Below are positions 28,844 through 36,601 of a stretch of 64,000 nucleotides of DNA, piece by piece (within the stretch, counting starts at the first letter, position 1; each line of letters opens with the position of its first letter). The notes under the pieces were generated by a model, which saw only the letters and a list, made by a program, of their open reading frames with translations, had not been told where the DNA came from and searched no databases. Position numbers and translations under genes: made by a program. The DNA lies in contig NZ_CP032311.1 of NCBI RefSeq assembly GCF_004803755.1, positions 3,550,501 to 3,614,500 of the forward strand, given 5' to 3'. The DNA is from Pseudomonas sp. DG56-2. Lineage in GTDB: Bacteria; Pseudomonadota; Gammaproteobacteria; Pseudomonadales; Pseudomonadaceae.

Positions 28844-28989
28844 GGTTAACTTTTCCGTAAATTGGGAAAAAATGTGTGCGTGAGGTCGAGGGCGGTCTAG
28901 CTAGGCAGGAACTCTAAGCTTTAACACCCCCTACCCTGTGTGGCACGTCACTGCCGCCAACGACTCATTCTCAGCGCCTCAGCCGACCT
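28844..28989 (-). other. Gap likely to hold the cos/packaging site
   Basis: A 146-bp stretch without a gene between the HNH endonuclease and TerS. In HK97-like phages the cos site lies near these genes. It contains an AT-rich part (28850-28875) and a C-rich part (28922-28935). No cos sequence is recognised directly; this is inferred from position. Confidence 0.35.
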
Positions 28990-29328
28990 TCAGCCTGCCA
29001 GGCCTGCAGCTTCCTCGGCCTGCTTCACCGAGTCGTGGCAGGACCTGCAGAGTGGCTGCCAATTGGTCTGATTCCAGAACAGATCCTGATCACCACGGTG
29101 CGGGATGATGTGGTCAACCACGCTGGCCGCGGCAGTCAGCCCGCCCCGCGCGCAGTACACGCACAACGGGTTGTCGAGCAGGTAGCGCTCACGCGCCTTC
29201 TGCCACTTGTAGCCGTAGCCCCGCTGAGTGCTAGTTTTGTCGCTTCGCCAGCTTCCTGGGGTGATGGTCTTAAGGCGGGAGCCCGAGCCTTCCTTCACCC
29301 GAGAGCCAAGCGTCTTGAGCCTGGCCAT
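28990..29328 (-). CDS. HNH endonuclease (packaging-associated)
   Basis: A 112-residue HNH nuclease. It has WQKARERYLLDNPLCVYC, then VVDHIIPHRGD (the H-N-H core with DH), and WQPLCRSCHDSVKQ with the second CxxC pair. In HK97 (gp74) and relatives an HNH protein beside TerS/TerL is needed for cos cleavage. ATG overlaps the holin stop (TGATG). Confidence 0.88.
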   Translation of the reverse strand: MARLKTLGSRVKEGSGSRLKTITPGSWRSDKTSTQRGYGYKWQKARERYLLDNPLCVYCARGGLTAAASVVDHIIPHRGDQDLFWNQTNWQPLCRSCHDSVKQAEEAAGLAG

Positions 29329-29648
29329 CAACCTTCAACCTTGCGACTAGCCCACTTCTGCGCCAAAGCCCGGATCTGGTCCACTCCCAACAGCCCGATG
29401 AAAGCTGCAGAGAACAACGTCCAGGCAACGTTGAGCCCCATTGCGTTGATGCCCAAGCCAATCAGCATGATCAGCAAAGCACCGAACGCCGCCTCCAGAA
29501 TCGTGGCGATCATGCTCTTGCGCTCGCTGTACAGACGAATGCGGATGTATGACAGAACAAAGGTCAGCCCCATAACAAGGCCGTACTCACGCAAAGCTGT
29601 CATGAAGGTAATCCACAGGTCAGGGTTCTTATCTGGCATTTTGGGCAT
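29328..29648 (-). CDS. Holin, lambda-type family (pfam05106-like)
   Basis: A 106-residue protein with three hydrophobic segments (about residues 22-37, 46-64, 72-88) and a charged C-terminus, starting MPKMPDKNPDLWITF. It resembles the Pseudomonas phage holin family annotated as lambda-family holin. The open frame extends much further upstream, but GAGAGGGC lies before ATG 29648. It is separated by 23 kb from the lysozyme and spanins, an arrangement seen in other Pseudomonas prophages. Confidence 0.75.
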   Translation of the reverse strand: MPKMPDKNPDLWITFMTALREYGLVMGLTFVLSYIRIRLYSERKSMIATILEAAFGALLIMLIGLGINAMGLNVAWTLFSAAFIGLLGVDQIRALAQKWASRKVEG

Positions 29649-29731
29649 CTCAGTGCCCTCTCGGGGCTGGTGATAGGTCCGGCTCACACAGCACTCCCAG
29701 CTAGGCGCGATGGGAATGGTGGAGCCGAAAA

Positions 29732-29758
29732 CGAAAAAGCCCGCACTGGGCGGGCATT
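29732..29758 (-). terminator. Intrinsic terminator upstream of holin
   Basis: Leftward GCCCGC / GCGGGC hairpin (arms 29750-29755 and 29739-29744) followed by TTTTTCG. It follows the acidic protein gene at 29776. Confidence 0.78.
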
Positions 29759-29775
29759 CAGAATATGTGAAAGGA

Positions 29776-30084
29776 TCAGGCGCCCGATTCAGGGTCGCTT
29801 GCAGGCCCGCGGCGGGGTTCGTTGGCGTTATCCCCCTGATTACCCGCGGGCGAATCGGCCTCAGGACCATTGGCTCGACGACTAGTGCCTGATTCCGGAT
29901 GCTCGCTTGACACTGAATTATTGGCCTCCACGTCAGAAAGCTCTTCTTCGACAGGTGTCGCATCATCCGGCGGCAGAGGAATCTCAGACTCTCTACGCCG
30001 AGGATCTTGACCGGCTTCATTGTCCGTCGTGCGGGTTACACCCTGCTGTGACCTGTTGCCAGGTGCATTCTCGTCAATTTCCAT
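29776..30084 (-). CDS. Acidic disordered protein
   Basis: A 102-residue protein made almost wholly of Glu/Asp/Pro/Ser/Asn/Arg, without hydrophobic core (VEEELSDVEANNSVSSEHPE). It is predicted disordered. GGAGAG precedes the ATG and a terminator follows. It may have arisen with the similar gene at 30214, since both lie as separately terminated units between Q and the holin. Function is unknown. Confidence 0.55.
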   Translation of the reverse strand: MEIDENAPGNRSQQGVTRTTDNEAGQDPRRRESEIPLPPDDATPVEEELSDVEANNSVSSEHPESGTSRRANGPEADSPAGNQGDNANEPRRGPASDPESGA

Positions 30085-30181
30085 GCTGGCTCTCCGCTCT
30101 AGTGCGCGGGATATCCACGCTTAAAATTGAGAGGTACCAAGGAAGCGGTGAGTGCCTGGCATTGGACGAACGGTCGTCAAC

Positions 30182-30206
30182 AAAAACCCGGCGCGGTGGC
30201 CGGGTT
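30182..30206 (-). terminator. Intrinsic terminator after the 30.2-30.4 kb gene
   Basis: Leftward AACCCGGC / GCCGGGTT hairpin (arms 30199-30206 and 30185-30192) followed by TTTG. Confidence 0.75.
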
Positions 30207-30213
30207 CTTCTCA

Positions 30214-30432
30214 TCAACGCCTGTCGTCAGAGAGCGGTGTTTGCTCATCTGCCTCAGGCGTGACCCGCTTAGATGGATCATCCCAGTCTACTGGGCGCTC
30301 CTTATCGGGACTTTTCAACGGATCGTACTTTTTAGGATCATCTGGATCCAGCGTAGGCTCATCCGTTCCTGGCTCGGGCCTGGAAGGAACAGAGCCTTGC
30401 GCTTGGTCTTCAAAACTCGAATCGGTAGACAT
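30214..30432 (-). CDS. Second acidic Pro/Asp-rich disordered protein
   Basis: A 72-residue protein (MSTDSSFEDQAQGSVPSRPE; then PTLDPDDPKKYDPLKSPDKE), strongly charged with no hydrophobic core. It has its own ribosome site (GAGG) and terminator. It resembles the neighbouring acidic gene in composition, not in clear sequence. Function is unknown. Confidence 0.5.
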   Translation of the reverse strand: MSTDSSFEDQAQGSVPSRPEPGTDEPTLDPDDPKKYDPLKSPDKERPVDWDDPSKRVTPEADEQTPLSDDRR

Positions 30433-30649
30433 ACGCACCTCACCAATCGAGGTCCAGCTTATCTGGGCCGTATTGGTTTGAAGCTAAAGGGGTCGCTGCG
30501 TGCATTCGAGTGGATGAACGGACACCAAAAAACCCGACACTTGGGCGCGCCCCCCAGAAACTCATCGCGTACCCGATCAGGGAGTGCACGGCATTGATCA
30601 ACGCCACGACCGACTAAGCCGGGCTGCACGGGCGCGTCATCCGAAGAAG

Positions 30650-30677
30650 CAAAAAAGCCCCAGAACGGGCTGGGGCT
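30650..30677 (-). terminator. Intrinsic terminator after the lipoprotein gene
   Basis: Leftward AGCCCCAG / CTGGGGCT hairpin (arms 30670-30677 and 30656-30663) followed by TTTTTTGC. Confidence 0.82.
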
Positions 30678-30695
30678 ATCTATTTGCTGAAAGTC

Positions 30696-31076
30696 CTACC
30701 GGCCAAGCGTCTCAGCGTAACGATCAAGTCTGTCCACGAAACTGAGCAACTCGTCATCCGCAACTATGTACATGAACACAGAATCGCCGCTCTTGGAGGG
30801 CCCCACACGATAACGAAGGTTGTAGTCAAACGGCCCCGCTTCCGTTGGGATGACTAGACGTGCAGAACAATCAGAGACCTTGGTAGCTTCATCCACCTGA
30901 ACTTGCGCTGGTTTCACCAGTTTCATGTCGGTGTAGAGATCGCGGGCTGCACTGCCCTCTCCCAGCGAATGAATGATGCCTGGCCGAACACTTGGCGCAT
31001 CACAAGGTGTCGCCGCTGTCTCGCAGCCAACTAACACCATAGATAGAACGGTAGCGAGTAACAGGTGCAATCTCAT
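30696..31076 (-). CDS. Prophage lipoprotein
   Basis: A 126-residue lipoprotein: MRLHLLLATVLSMVLVGC is a signal peptide with lipobox LVGC. The mature part contains two more Cys (TPCDAP, SDCSARL) and a beta-rich C-terminus. It lies alone between Q and the small acidic genes, ended by its own terminator, like a late moron or exclusion gene. The 45-codon upstream extension is not used. The function is unknown. Confidence 0.7.
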   Translation of the reverse strand: MRLHLLLATVLSMVLVGCETAATPCDAPSVRPGIIHSLGEGSAARDLYTDMKLVKPAQVQVDEATKVSDCSARLVIPTEAGPFDYNLRYRVGPSKSGDSVFMYIVADDELLSFVDRLDRYAETLGR

Positions 31077-31185
31077 TATGAAGCTTCCTTGCCTATGGGT
31101 TGCGCCGGGGCTTTCAGATACCACGTGACGTTGCAAGCTGGACACGCTGCTATGAAAGCAGGTGTTTATCCGCGCGGAAAGCTTT

Positions 31186-31575
31186 TTATGCAGCTTCGCG
31201 CAATTGCTCAAGAGCGCAATCGATCCAAGCCACGCCAGTGTTGATCAGCTCGCGGGCTTTGGCTTCACCCATATTGTGCTCGCGGGCGATCCGCAGCGCC
31301 GGCCACTTGGCACCGAAGTACAGCCAGACGAAACCTCCCATCTGCTGGTTGCGTTTGTTCAGCCTTGCTACGGCGCCGTCCACCGCCAGAGCGAGGTCGT
31401 CCGTGATCACGTACTGCTTGAGCCCTCCTTCCGCAGGGGCATGCTCCCTCATGAGCGCATAGAGCGGGCAGACGTACCGAGGCACGCCCATGCCATCCAT
31501 GCGCCACCACCCCCACTGTTCCAGCATGTATGCAGTGTCACCCAAGGCCTTATCGACATAGGTTCGTTTTTTCAT
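31186..31575 (-). CDS. Q-like late antiterminator (DUF1133-type)
   Basis: A 129-residue protein resembling Pseudomonas phage antiterminator-Q family members. It has YMLEQWGWWRMDGMGVPRY near residue 16, DDLALAVDGAVARL near residue 58, and LYFGAKWPALRIAREH then EAKARELINTGVAWIDCAL toward the end. It stands first before all late genes on the same strand, the usual place of Q. Q proteins join polymerase at the late promoter and let it pass terminators; many such hairpins occur downstream here. Confidence 0.77.
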   Translation of the reverse strand: MKKRTYVDKALGDTAYMLEQWGWWRMDGMGVPRYVCPLYALMREHAPAEGGLKQYVITDDLALAVDGAVARLNKRNQQMGGFVWLYFGAKWPALRIAREHNMGEAKARELINTGVAWIDCALEQLREAA

Positions 31576-31582
31576 GTGTGCC

Positions 31583-31897
31583 TCAATCCCCGGTGTAATT
31601 AATGCCGCCGGCGCCCAGCCGGTTGCCTTCCTGATACAGCGCCTCCGGCCCAGTGGCCCGAGGGTGCTTCAATTCGTTGATGTGTCGCTGCGCAGCCTGC
31701 AAGCGAAGACCCAGTTGCGTGACCAGCTCTTCCAATGGCAGAGCCTCACCGGTCACTGCTGCTACCCAGCCAGAGGCATTGCAGGCGACACAGGCCAGCT
31801 CATAAAACATGCTCTTGGTGACCGCTTTCCCCCTGCAGGTCGGGCACTGAGCCAGCTCGATCAATTCCTTCTTGAAGGCCGGGCCGTGCCTCTTCAT
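31583..31897 (-). CDS. Zinc-finger-like protein
   Basis: A 104-residue protein with a CPTC...CVAC pair (residues about 18-38), the pattern of a zinc ribbon, followed by a helical part (LPLEELVTQLGLRLQAAQRHINEL). ATG overlaps the preceding gene stop (TGATG). It is located next to Q. The DnaJ-like zinc finger suggests nucleic-acid or chaperone binding; the function is not known. Confidence 0.68.
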   Translation of the reverse strand: MKRHGPAFKKELIELAQCPTCRGKAVTKSMFYELACVACNASGWVAAVTGEALPLEELVTQLGLRLQAAQRHINELKHPRATGPEALYQEGNRLGAGGINYTGD

Positions 31898-32133
31898 CAA
31901 TCGACCACCTTCAGCCCCTGGGCCCGCAGCGACTTTTCGGCCACCTCTCGCGCCCAATCCCCATCCGGGTCGCCCATCTGGACAGAAAACGGATTAGTGA
32001 TGCGCAGAGTTTCGCGAGAGACCCGCCAAGCTTCCCAGCGAACAACGTATTGGGCAGCCCGATCACCGGAGCAACAGCCGGAACAGTCCAGAATGTAATC
32101 GCCCGCCGGGCCAACCTCTGGCTCCCAGCGCAT
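31897..32133 (-). CDS. Small hypothetical protein before the zinc-finger gene
   Basis: A 78-residue protein (ATG 32133) containing GDYILDCSGCCSGDRAAQYVVRWEAWRVSRETL. The frame remains open upstream to near the integrase stop (KNSDQIRAQFEERYPVPSG) without a usual start codon, so the true N-terminus may lie upstream at a rare start. Function is unknown. Confidence 0.55.
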   Translation of the reverse strand: MRWEPEVGPAGDYILDCSGCCSGDRAAQYVVRWEAWRVSRETLRITNPFSVQMGDPDGDWAREVAEKSLRAQGLKVVD

Positions 32134-32189
32134 ACCGCTCGGGACTGGATAGCGCTCCTCGAACTGGGCGCGGATTTGGTCGCTGTTCT

Positions 32190-33488
32190 TCAGTTCGAAT
32201 CCTCGCTAATTACAAATGCGCTAAGGTCGCTCAACGCCTTGCCAGCTACGCGCTGTGGCGAATTCTGCGGAATTTCAAATAAGGCCTCTGTAAGGCGGTG
32301 AATGGCCTTGAAACCGATCTGATCCAGCCAGCCATGCCACTTCTCCAGGGCCAACTTGCGCTGCTGCATGGCCTGGGTGTGGATGTAGGTGCTGGCAATC
32401 TTGCCGAGCGTGTGGTTCAGCAGCATCTCGCCGATGTGACCGTCGATGCCGAGATCAGTCCATGTGCTGCGGGACACCTTGCGCAGGTCGTGACTGGTCC
32501 ACTCGCCCTGCCCCAGCCGGGTGAACACGGCACTGGCCTGGCTCTCACTCAACGAGAAGCCGCGACGGTTCGGGAACAGGTAGGCGCCCGCGTACCCTTG
32601 GGCGTGTTGGATTGCCCGATACCGGACCAGCAGCGCCTTGAGCTGGTCGGTCAGTGGCAGGCGGTGCTCGGTACGGGTCTTGGTGTTGGCCGCGGGGATG
32701 AACCACTCGGCAGCGGACAGCGAGATCTCGCTCCAGCGTGCCATGCGGGTCTCACCGATCCGGGTGCCGTGGGCCAGCATCATCAGGGCCAGCATGGCGT
32801 CACCTGGGTTCGTCTTGAAAGCCTCGGCCAACTGCTGCATCAGCTCGGGCAATTGCACGTCACGCAAACGCGCCGCCTTCGGCAGAATCTTGGCCTTGGT
32901 GAAGTCGCTGAAGCGCATCCCGGCCATTGGGTTGCTGTCAATCAGGCCCAACTGCAGCGCCTGGCGGAAGCCGGTCAGCAGCAGCGCAAACATCTGCCGC
33001 AGGTAGGACAGCGACACCTCGGCCTGGCATGGCCACATCAGGCGCTTGTCCAGCGAGTCGGCATTCACCTTGGCCAAGGCCAGGTCATCCAAGCGTGGCT
33101 TCAGGTGCTGGGTGACAGCGGAGCGAGCACCGGCCTTGCGCTTGGCGGACAGCGAGCGATCGCGGGTCATTCGGTCGATGTACCAATCGAGCAACTGACC
33201 CACTGTGACCATGCCCGAGGCCACCGGTGCGGTTGCTGGGCTACGCATCAGGCGCTGACGCAGCGCAGGCAGTTCAGCCAACACCGCTGCCACGCTCAGC
33301 TCCGGCCAGCGAGCAATCGGTACCCAGTGCTTGCCGCGCACCAGATGCCAGGTTCCGCGATCGCGGGTGCTCCAGAAGCGCAGGTACAGCCCGGGATGGC
33401 GCGGGTCGCGCAGGTCGCGCACCGATACGTCGGCAGCCTGCCGGCGCACTTCGACCTCGCTCAATTTCACTTCCCGAGTCGCACTCAT
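32190..33488 (-). CDS. Second tyrosine recombinase, inside the prophage
   Basis: A 432-residue tyrosine integrase with its catalytic set intact: Arg in HGTRIGETRMARW, HxLRK in WTSHDLRKVSRS, a second His in LLNHTLGKIA and Tyr in STYIHT. It overlaps the VRR-NUC gene by 4 bp and runs in the replication-recombination operon, far from the attachment end. Either it is a resolvase-like function of this phage group or a mark of an older element; the other integrase at 54.9 kb lies at the tRNA. Confidence 0.85.
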   Translation of the reverse strand: MSATREVKLSEVEVRRQAADVSVRDLRDPRHPGLYLRFWSTRDRGTWHLVRGKHWVPIARWPELSVAAVLAELPALRQRLMRSPATAPVASGMVTVGQLLDWYIDRMTRDRSLSAKRKAGARSAVTQHLKPRLDDLALAKVNADSLDKRLMWPCQAEVSLSYLRQMFALLLTGFRQALQLGLIDSNPMAGMRFSDFTKAKILPKAARLRDVQLPELMQQLAEAFKTNPGDAMLALMMLAHGTRIGETRMARWSEISLSAAEWFIPAANTKTRTEHRLPLTDQLKALLVRYRAIQHAQGYAGAYLFPNRRGFSLSESQASAVFTRLGQGEWTSHDLRKVSRSTWTDLGIDGHIGEMLLNHTLGKIASTYIHTQAMQQRKLALEKWHGWLDQIGFKAIHRLTEALFEIPQNSPQRVAGKALSDLSAFVISEDSN

Positions 33489-33916
33489 GCGGCCACCTTG
33501 GTCTGTGGCAGCATCAGGTAGGCGCGGATGGCCTCAACTGCGTCGATGGAGCCGCGGCACACGATGGCCAGGTAGCCCTGCCCCAGCAGCGCCTGAAGGC
33601 AAGCGTCTTGGCTGGGCGACACCGGTGCGTCGAACGGCGGCTTGGCCTTGAATTCGATGTACAGACCAAAGTACCCGCCGCGCGCCATCGGCAGCACCAG
33701 GTCAGGGATGCCCGCCTTCACGCCCTGAGCCTTGAGCTTGGCGGCCACCGCCTTCACTCGGTGCCCGCCATTCGGGACGTGGTAGATCAACTTGGCAGCT
33801 ACGGGAAAGCGCAGCGCCAACTCACGCATCAGCGATGCCTGCTCCTGCCCTTCGCGGTCGATAGGTTTGGCCCGGGGCTTCTTTGCCCCGAACAGGGCTG
33901 GCTTCGCAGTCTTCAT
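33485..33916 (-). CDS. VRR-NUC domain nuclease
   Basis: A 143-residue VRR-NUC endonuclease with PNGGHR, the active-site Asp in GIPDLVLPMARGG and E-x-K in LYIEFKAK. Stand-alone VRR-NUC proteins of phages cut branched DNA such as Holliday junctions. It is coupled with the DUF1364 nuclease and the recombinase in a DNA-processing block. Confidence 0.85.
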   Translation of the reverse strand: MKTAKPALFGAKKPRAKPIDREGQEQASLMRELALRFPVAAKLIYHVPNGGHRVKAVAAKLKAQGVKAGIPDLVLPMARGGYFGLYIEFKAKPPFDAPVSPSQDACLQALLGQGYLAIVCRGSIDAVEAIRAYLMLPQTKVAA

Positions 33917-34209
33917 GCGGCGATCACCCCCTCACTGATCAGCTTGGCCTGGGTACGCATCACACCCTCGGCGTGGTGCTGGCGGGCCTCGGCGCGATTG
34001 ATCAACTGGCTGCGGCCATCACAGGCGTCATGGCAGGCACTGCACGCCCAAGCGCCCTGCAGATCATTCGGCTTCATACCGACGCCGCAGGTGCCGGACA
34101 TCCGGTAGTGGGCCAGAACGGTGGTTTCAGGGTTGCCATTGCACGCGCCCGGGATGCGCACCTGGCATTCCCGGCCGCGCGCGGCTTTGGTCAACTTGGA
34201 TTGCTTCAT
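33913..34209 (-). CDS. DUF1364 (YbcO-like) nuclease
   Basis: A 98-residue protein like the cryptic-prophage nuclease YbcO. It has GRECQVRIPGACNGNPETTVLAHY near the start, GMKPNDLQGAWACSACHD in the middle, and a helical tail. Cys/His spacing fits a zinc-binding HNH-like fold. ATG overlaps the upstream stop by 4 bp. It belongs to the replication-recombination operon. Confidence 0.83.
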   Translation of the reverse strand: MKQSKLTKAARGRECQVRIPGACNGNPETTVLAHYRMSGTCGVGMKPNDLQGAWACSACHDACDGRSQLINRAEARQHHAEGVMRTQAKLISEGVIAA

Positions 34210-34409
34210 GGGCGGTCTTCTCCGGCCAGGTCTACAACGGTGAAGGTGGTTGGCCACATGCGCAGGCCATGCAGGTTCGCCGACTGTTCGTCGCGATACA
34301 GGCCAACCGGTGGATGGGGCTGACTGGTGAGATCCAGCAGGTGCCCGCAGGCATACAGGGCCCAGCGGTATTCGGTGAGGTCGGGAGGCAGCAGCTTGGG
34401 ATCAGCCAT
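34206..34409 (-). CDS. Small hypothetical protein in replication operon
   Basis: A 67-residue protein (PPDLTEYRWALYACGHLLDL, then DEQSANLHGLRMWPTTFTVVDL). It is coupled on both sides by overlapping start and stop codons with the helicase and DUF1364 genes, so it is surely translated. I do not recognise it. Confidence 0.65.
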   Translation of the reverse strand: MADPKLLPPDLTEYRWALYACGHLLDLTSQPHPPVGLYRDEQSANLHGLRMWPTTFTVVDLAGEDRP

Positions 34410-35788
34410 CAGAAGCGATCCTTGCCGGCGTAGCGGCTGGCCAGGCTGGTGACCTTCTCAGGCTGCGCCTTTGGTGCCGGGGCCCACCCTGCGGCCAGGT
34501 TCTCGAACCGGTTGTACTGCCCCAGAAATGCAGTGCGCACGGTGCCGGTTTCCACGTCACGACCCTTGCCGATGATGATCTCGGCAATACCCTTAGCTTC
34601 GGTGTTTTCGTGATAGACCTCATCGCGGTACACGAACAGGATCACATCGGCGTCTTGCTCGATGGCGCCGGATTCGCGCAAATCGGACGGTACTGGGCGC
34701 TTGTTTGGGCGCTCTTCGCACTTCCGAGAGAGCTGGCTCAGCAGCACAACAGGAATGCCCAGCTCACCAGCCAGCAACTTGCAACCGCGACTGATGCTGC
34801 TCACCTCCTCAGTTCGGTTACCGCCATCCCCCTCGACCAGTTGCAAGTAGTCGATCATCAGCAGGTCCAGGCCGTAACGCATCTTGTGACGCCGCGCTAG
34901 GGACCGGATGCGACCAATCGAAGACCCAGCCTTGTCGGCAATGAATAGCGGCGCGTGTCGGATGACGCCAGCGGCGGCTGCAAGCTCGGCGCCGTGATCT
35001 TGGCAGGCGGTGCCATTCTTGATCAGCGTCAGAGGGATTCGCCCTTCGGATGCCACCAGACGATCAATGAGTTGCCCCTTGTTCATCTCCAGGCTGACAA
35101 CCAGAGACGACTTGTTCTGGCGGATCGAGGCTTCGCCGACAAACCCCATTGCCAGAGTTGTCTTGCCCATGGCCGGCCTTCCCGCCACCACGTACAGGTG
35201 ATCAGGCTGCAGGCCGCCCAGCTTTTCGTCGAGGTCTTTCAAGCCAGTGGAGATGCCGATCAGAGTTTCGCCTCGAGCTTGCCGGTCGTGGCGCTCCTGC
35301 CAGACGTCGACCTGGTCAGCCATAACGTCGCCCGCCTTGACGATGTCGTCATCACCGGCGCCGCAGTCAATCGACATGGCAGCAGCCTGGACAGCTGCGA
35401 TCTTGGCCTGGACATCCTCCGTGCCCTGGGCAATTTCCATGGCCTGCTCACCGAGGCTGTAAAGCGCCCGCTCGATCGCCCTTTCCCGGACGATGCTGGC
35501 ATAGGTCTTGGCGCTGGCCACGCTCGGCGTGTTGTCTACGATCTCGGCGCAGTACGCCAAGGCCCGGTCACCATTCGGCAAGTTGCCGATCTGCTCGCCA
35601 ACTGTCAGGAAGTCCACCGCCTTGCCGGTGGCTCGGACGGCCATGATCCCGCGGAACACTTCGGCGTTCTCGACGAAGTAGAACGACTCAGGCGAGAGGT
35701 CGTCGCTCAGGGTGTCGATCAGCTCAGGGCGAATCATCATCGCACCCAGAAGGCCGTGCTCGGCCTCGATGCTGTACGGATCACGCAT
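34409..35788 (-). CDS. DnaB-like replicative helicase
   Basis: A 459-residue phage DnaB. The N-terminal DnaB domain starts with SIEAEHGLLGAMMIRPELID, Walker A is GRPAMGKTT and Walker B is LLMIDYLQLV, followed by LSQLSRKCEERPNKRP and the arginine-finger region. It unwinds DNA at the phage origin, loaded by the O-like protein encoded just upstream with an 8-bp overlap. Confidence 0.92.
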   Translation of the reverse strand: MRDPYSIEAEHGLLGAMMIRPELIDTLSDDLSPESFYFVENAEVFRGIMAVRATGKAVDFLTVGEQIGNLPNGDRALAYCAEIVDNTPSVASAKTYASIVRERAIERALYSLGEQAMEIAQGTEDVQAKIAAVQAAAMSIDCGAGDDDIVKAGDVMADQVDVWQERHDRQARGETLIGISTGLKDLDEKLGGLQPDHLYVVAGRPAMGKTTLAMGFVGEASIRQNKSSLVVSLEMNKGQLIDRLVASEGRIPLTLIKNGTACQDHGAELAAAAGVIRHAPLFIADKAGSSIGRIRSLARRHKMRYGLDLLMIDYLQLVEGDGGNRTEEVSSISRGCKLLAGELGIPVVLLSQLSRKCEERPNKRPVPSDLRESGAIEQDADVILFVYRDEVYHENTEAKGIAEIIIGKGRDVETGTVRTAFLGQYNRFENLAAGWAPAPKAQPEKVTSLASRYAGKDRF

Positions 35789-36500
35789 GGTAATTTCCCT
35801 CTACCACTTTGACGAAGTTGGTCGGTGCGACGAGCCAGTCGAAGTTGCACCGGAAAGGCTTGTTATCGCGTCCCCCTACCCGACCCATCAGCCAGTCGCT
35901 GGCCTGAACCATGGAGAAGAAATCCCGCCAGAAGTCGAGATCCTGGTGAACAGGGCTCTCTGCCCATCGAGCCTGAACTTTCAACTTGCGATCCTTGTTG
36001 ATCAGGACAACGCGAGGCAGCTCCGGCAATAGCTCGTTGAACAGATCCACGATCTTGTCGATTGGTGCCGTTTTCGAATCGTCGGGGGTGCTCGCGGATG
36101 ATCCTGACGGTTCCTTGATGGTTCCCTTACGGTTCTGGGGGCAGGAGGTGCCGGGGTGTCCGGCATCTGGTGCCGGGGTGGGCGGCATTTCCTGCCGGGG
36201 TGGGTCGGCATCTGGTGCCGGGGGGCATTTGCTGCCGGGGTCGTAGCTGTAAGGGCTTACGGTGTACCAAGTTGAGCGGCCTGCACGCATGTGCGCAGTA
36301 AGGATTTTCACCTCCTCCAGCCAACGCAATGCATTGCGGACAGCTCGTTCAGAAAGACAGGTGCGCTCAGCGATGCGCGCTACCGACGGCCAGCAAACTC
36401 CGTCGTCGTTGGCATTGTCCGATAGTGAAATCAGCACGGACTTTTGCGCAGGGCTCATGCCCTGGAGCGGCCAGCAGGCAGTCATGACGATAGTGCTCAC
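35781..36500 (-). CDS. Replication initiator (O-like), with origin repeats in the gene
   Basis: A 239-residue protein. The N-terminal winged-helix domain (ACWPLQGMSPAQKSVLISLS, then WPSVARIAERTCLSERAVRN) binds DNA, a Pro/Cys-rich linker follows (residues about 85-125), and the C-terminal domain (FWRDFFSMVQASDWLMGRVGG, then NFDWLVAPTNFVKVVEG) is of the phage replication type. GTG 36500 has GAGAGG upstream and overlaps the small gene before it; the ATG at 36485 is an alternative. Repeats in its linker DNA are probable iterons, as in lambda O. Confidence 0.83.
   Translation of the reverse strand: MSTIVMTACWPLQGMSPAQKSVLISLSDNANDDGVCWPSVARIAERTCLSERAVRNALRWLEEVKILTAHMRAGRSTWYTVSPYSYDPGSKCPPAPDADPPRQEMPPTPAPDAGHPGTSCPQNRKGTIKEPSGSSASTPDDSKTAPIDKIVDLFNELLPELPRVVLINKDRKLKVQARWAESPVHQDLDFWRDFFSMVQASDWLMGRVGGRDNKPFRCNFDWLVAPTNFVKVVEGNYHA
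36149..36242 (+). repeat. Probable origin iterons within the O-like gene
   Basis: Five copies of TGCCGGGG begin at 36149, 36171, 36193, 36216 and 36233, the first three in near-identical 22-bp units (unit 1 continues TGTCCGGCATCTGG). Regular spacing inside the initiator gene is the layout of the lambda origin. Confidence 0.65.
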
Positions 36501-36601
36501 ACAGCACCTCTCAACGACATGACCTGACGCGTCAGGTATGCAGCTTCGGCAAAAACTGACGCGGGAGGATGGGTGTTGTCTGTATCGAGTGCGGGATGCA
36601 T
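36497..36601 (-). CDS. Small 34-residue gene upstream of the O-like gene
   Basis: A reading frame of 34 residues (MHPALDTDNTHPPASVFAEA at its start) with GAGGTGG seven bases before the ATG. It ends GTG-TGA in a 4-bp overlap with the initiator start, so it is likely translated and coupled. It contains the perfect palindrome at 36522-36537. I do not recognise a function; it may be a leader peptide or small regulator. Confidence 0.55.
   Translation of the reverse strand: MHPALDTDNTHPPASVFAEAAYLTRQVMSLRGAV
36522..36537. promoter_or_regulatory. 16-bp palindrome before the replication gene
   Basis: ACCTGACGCGTCAGGT is a perfect palindrome, 22 bp before the initiator start codon. A related half-site ACTGACGCG lies at 36555-36563. 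It could be an operator for a replication or delayed-early regulator. Confidence 0.5.

Noticed and set aside
30440..30560. Leftward 41-codon frame resembling Ash-type phage peptides (RPSVGFFGVRSS)
   Set aside because: The sequence overlaps a hairpin/T-rich stretch, and such peptides are often translated terminators; not enough evidence for a gene.
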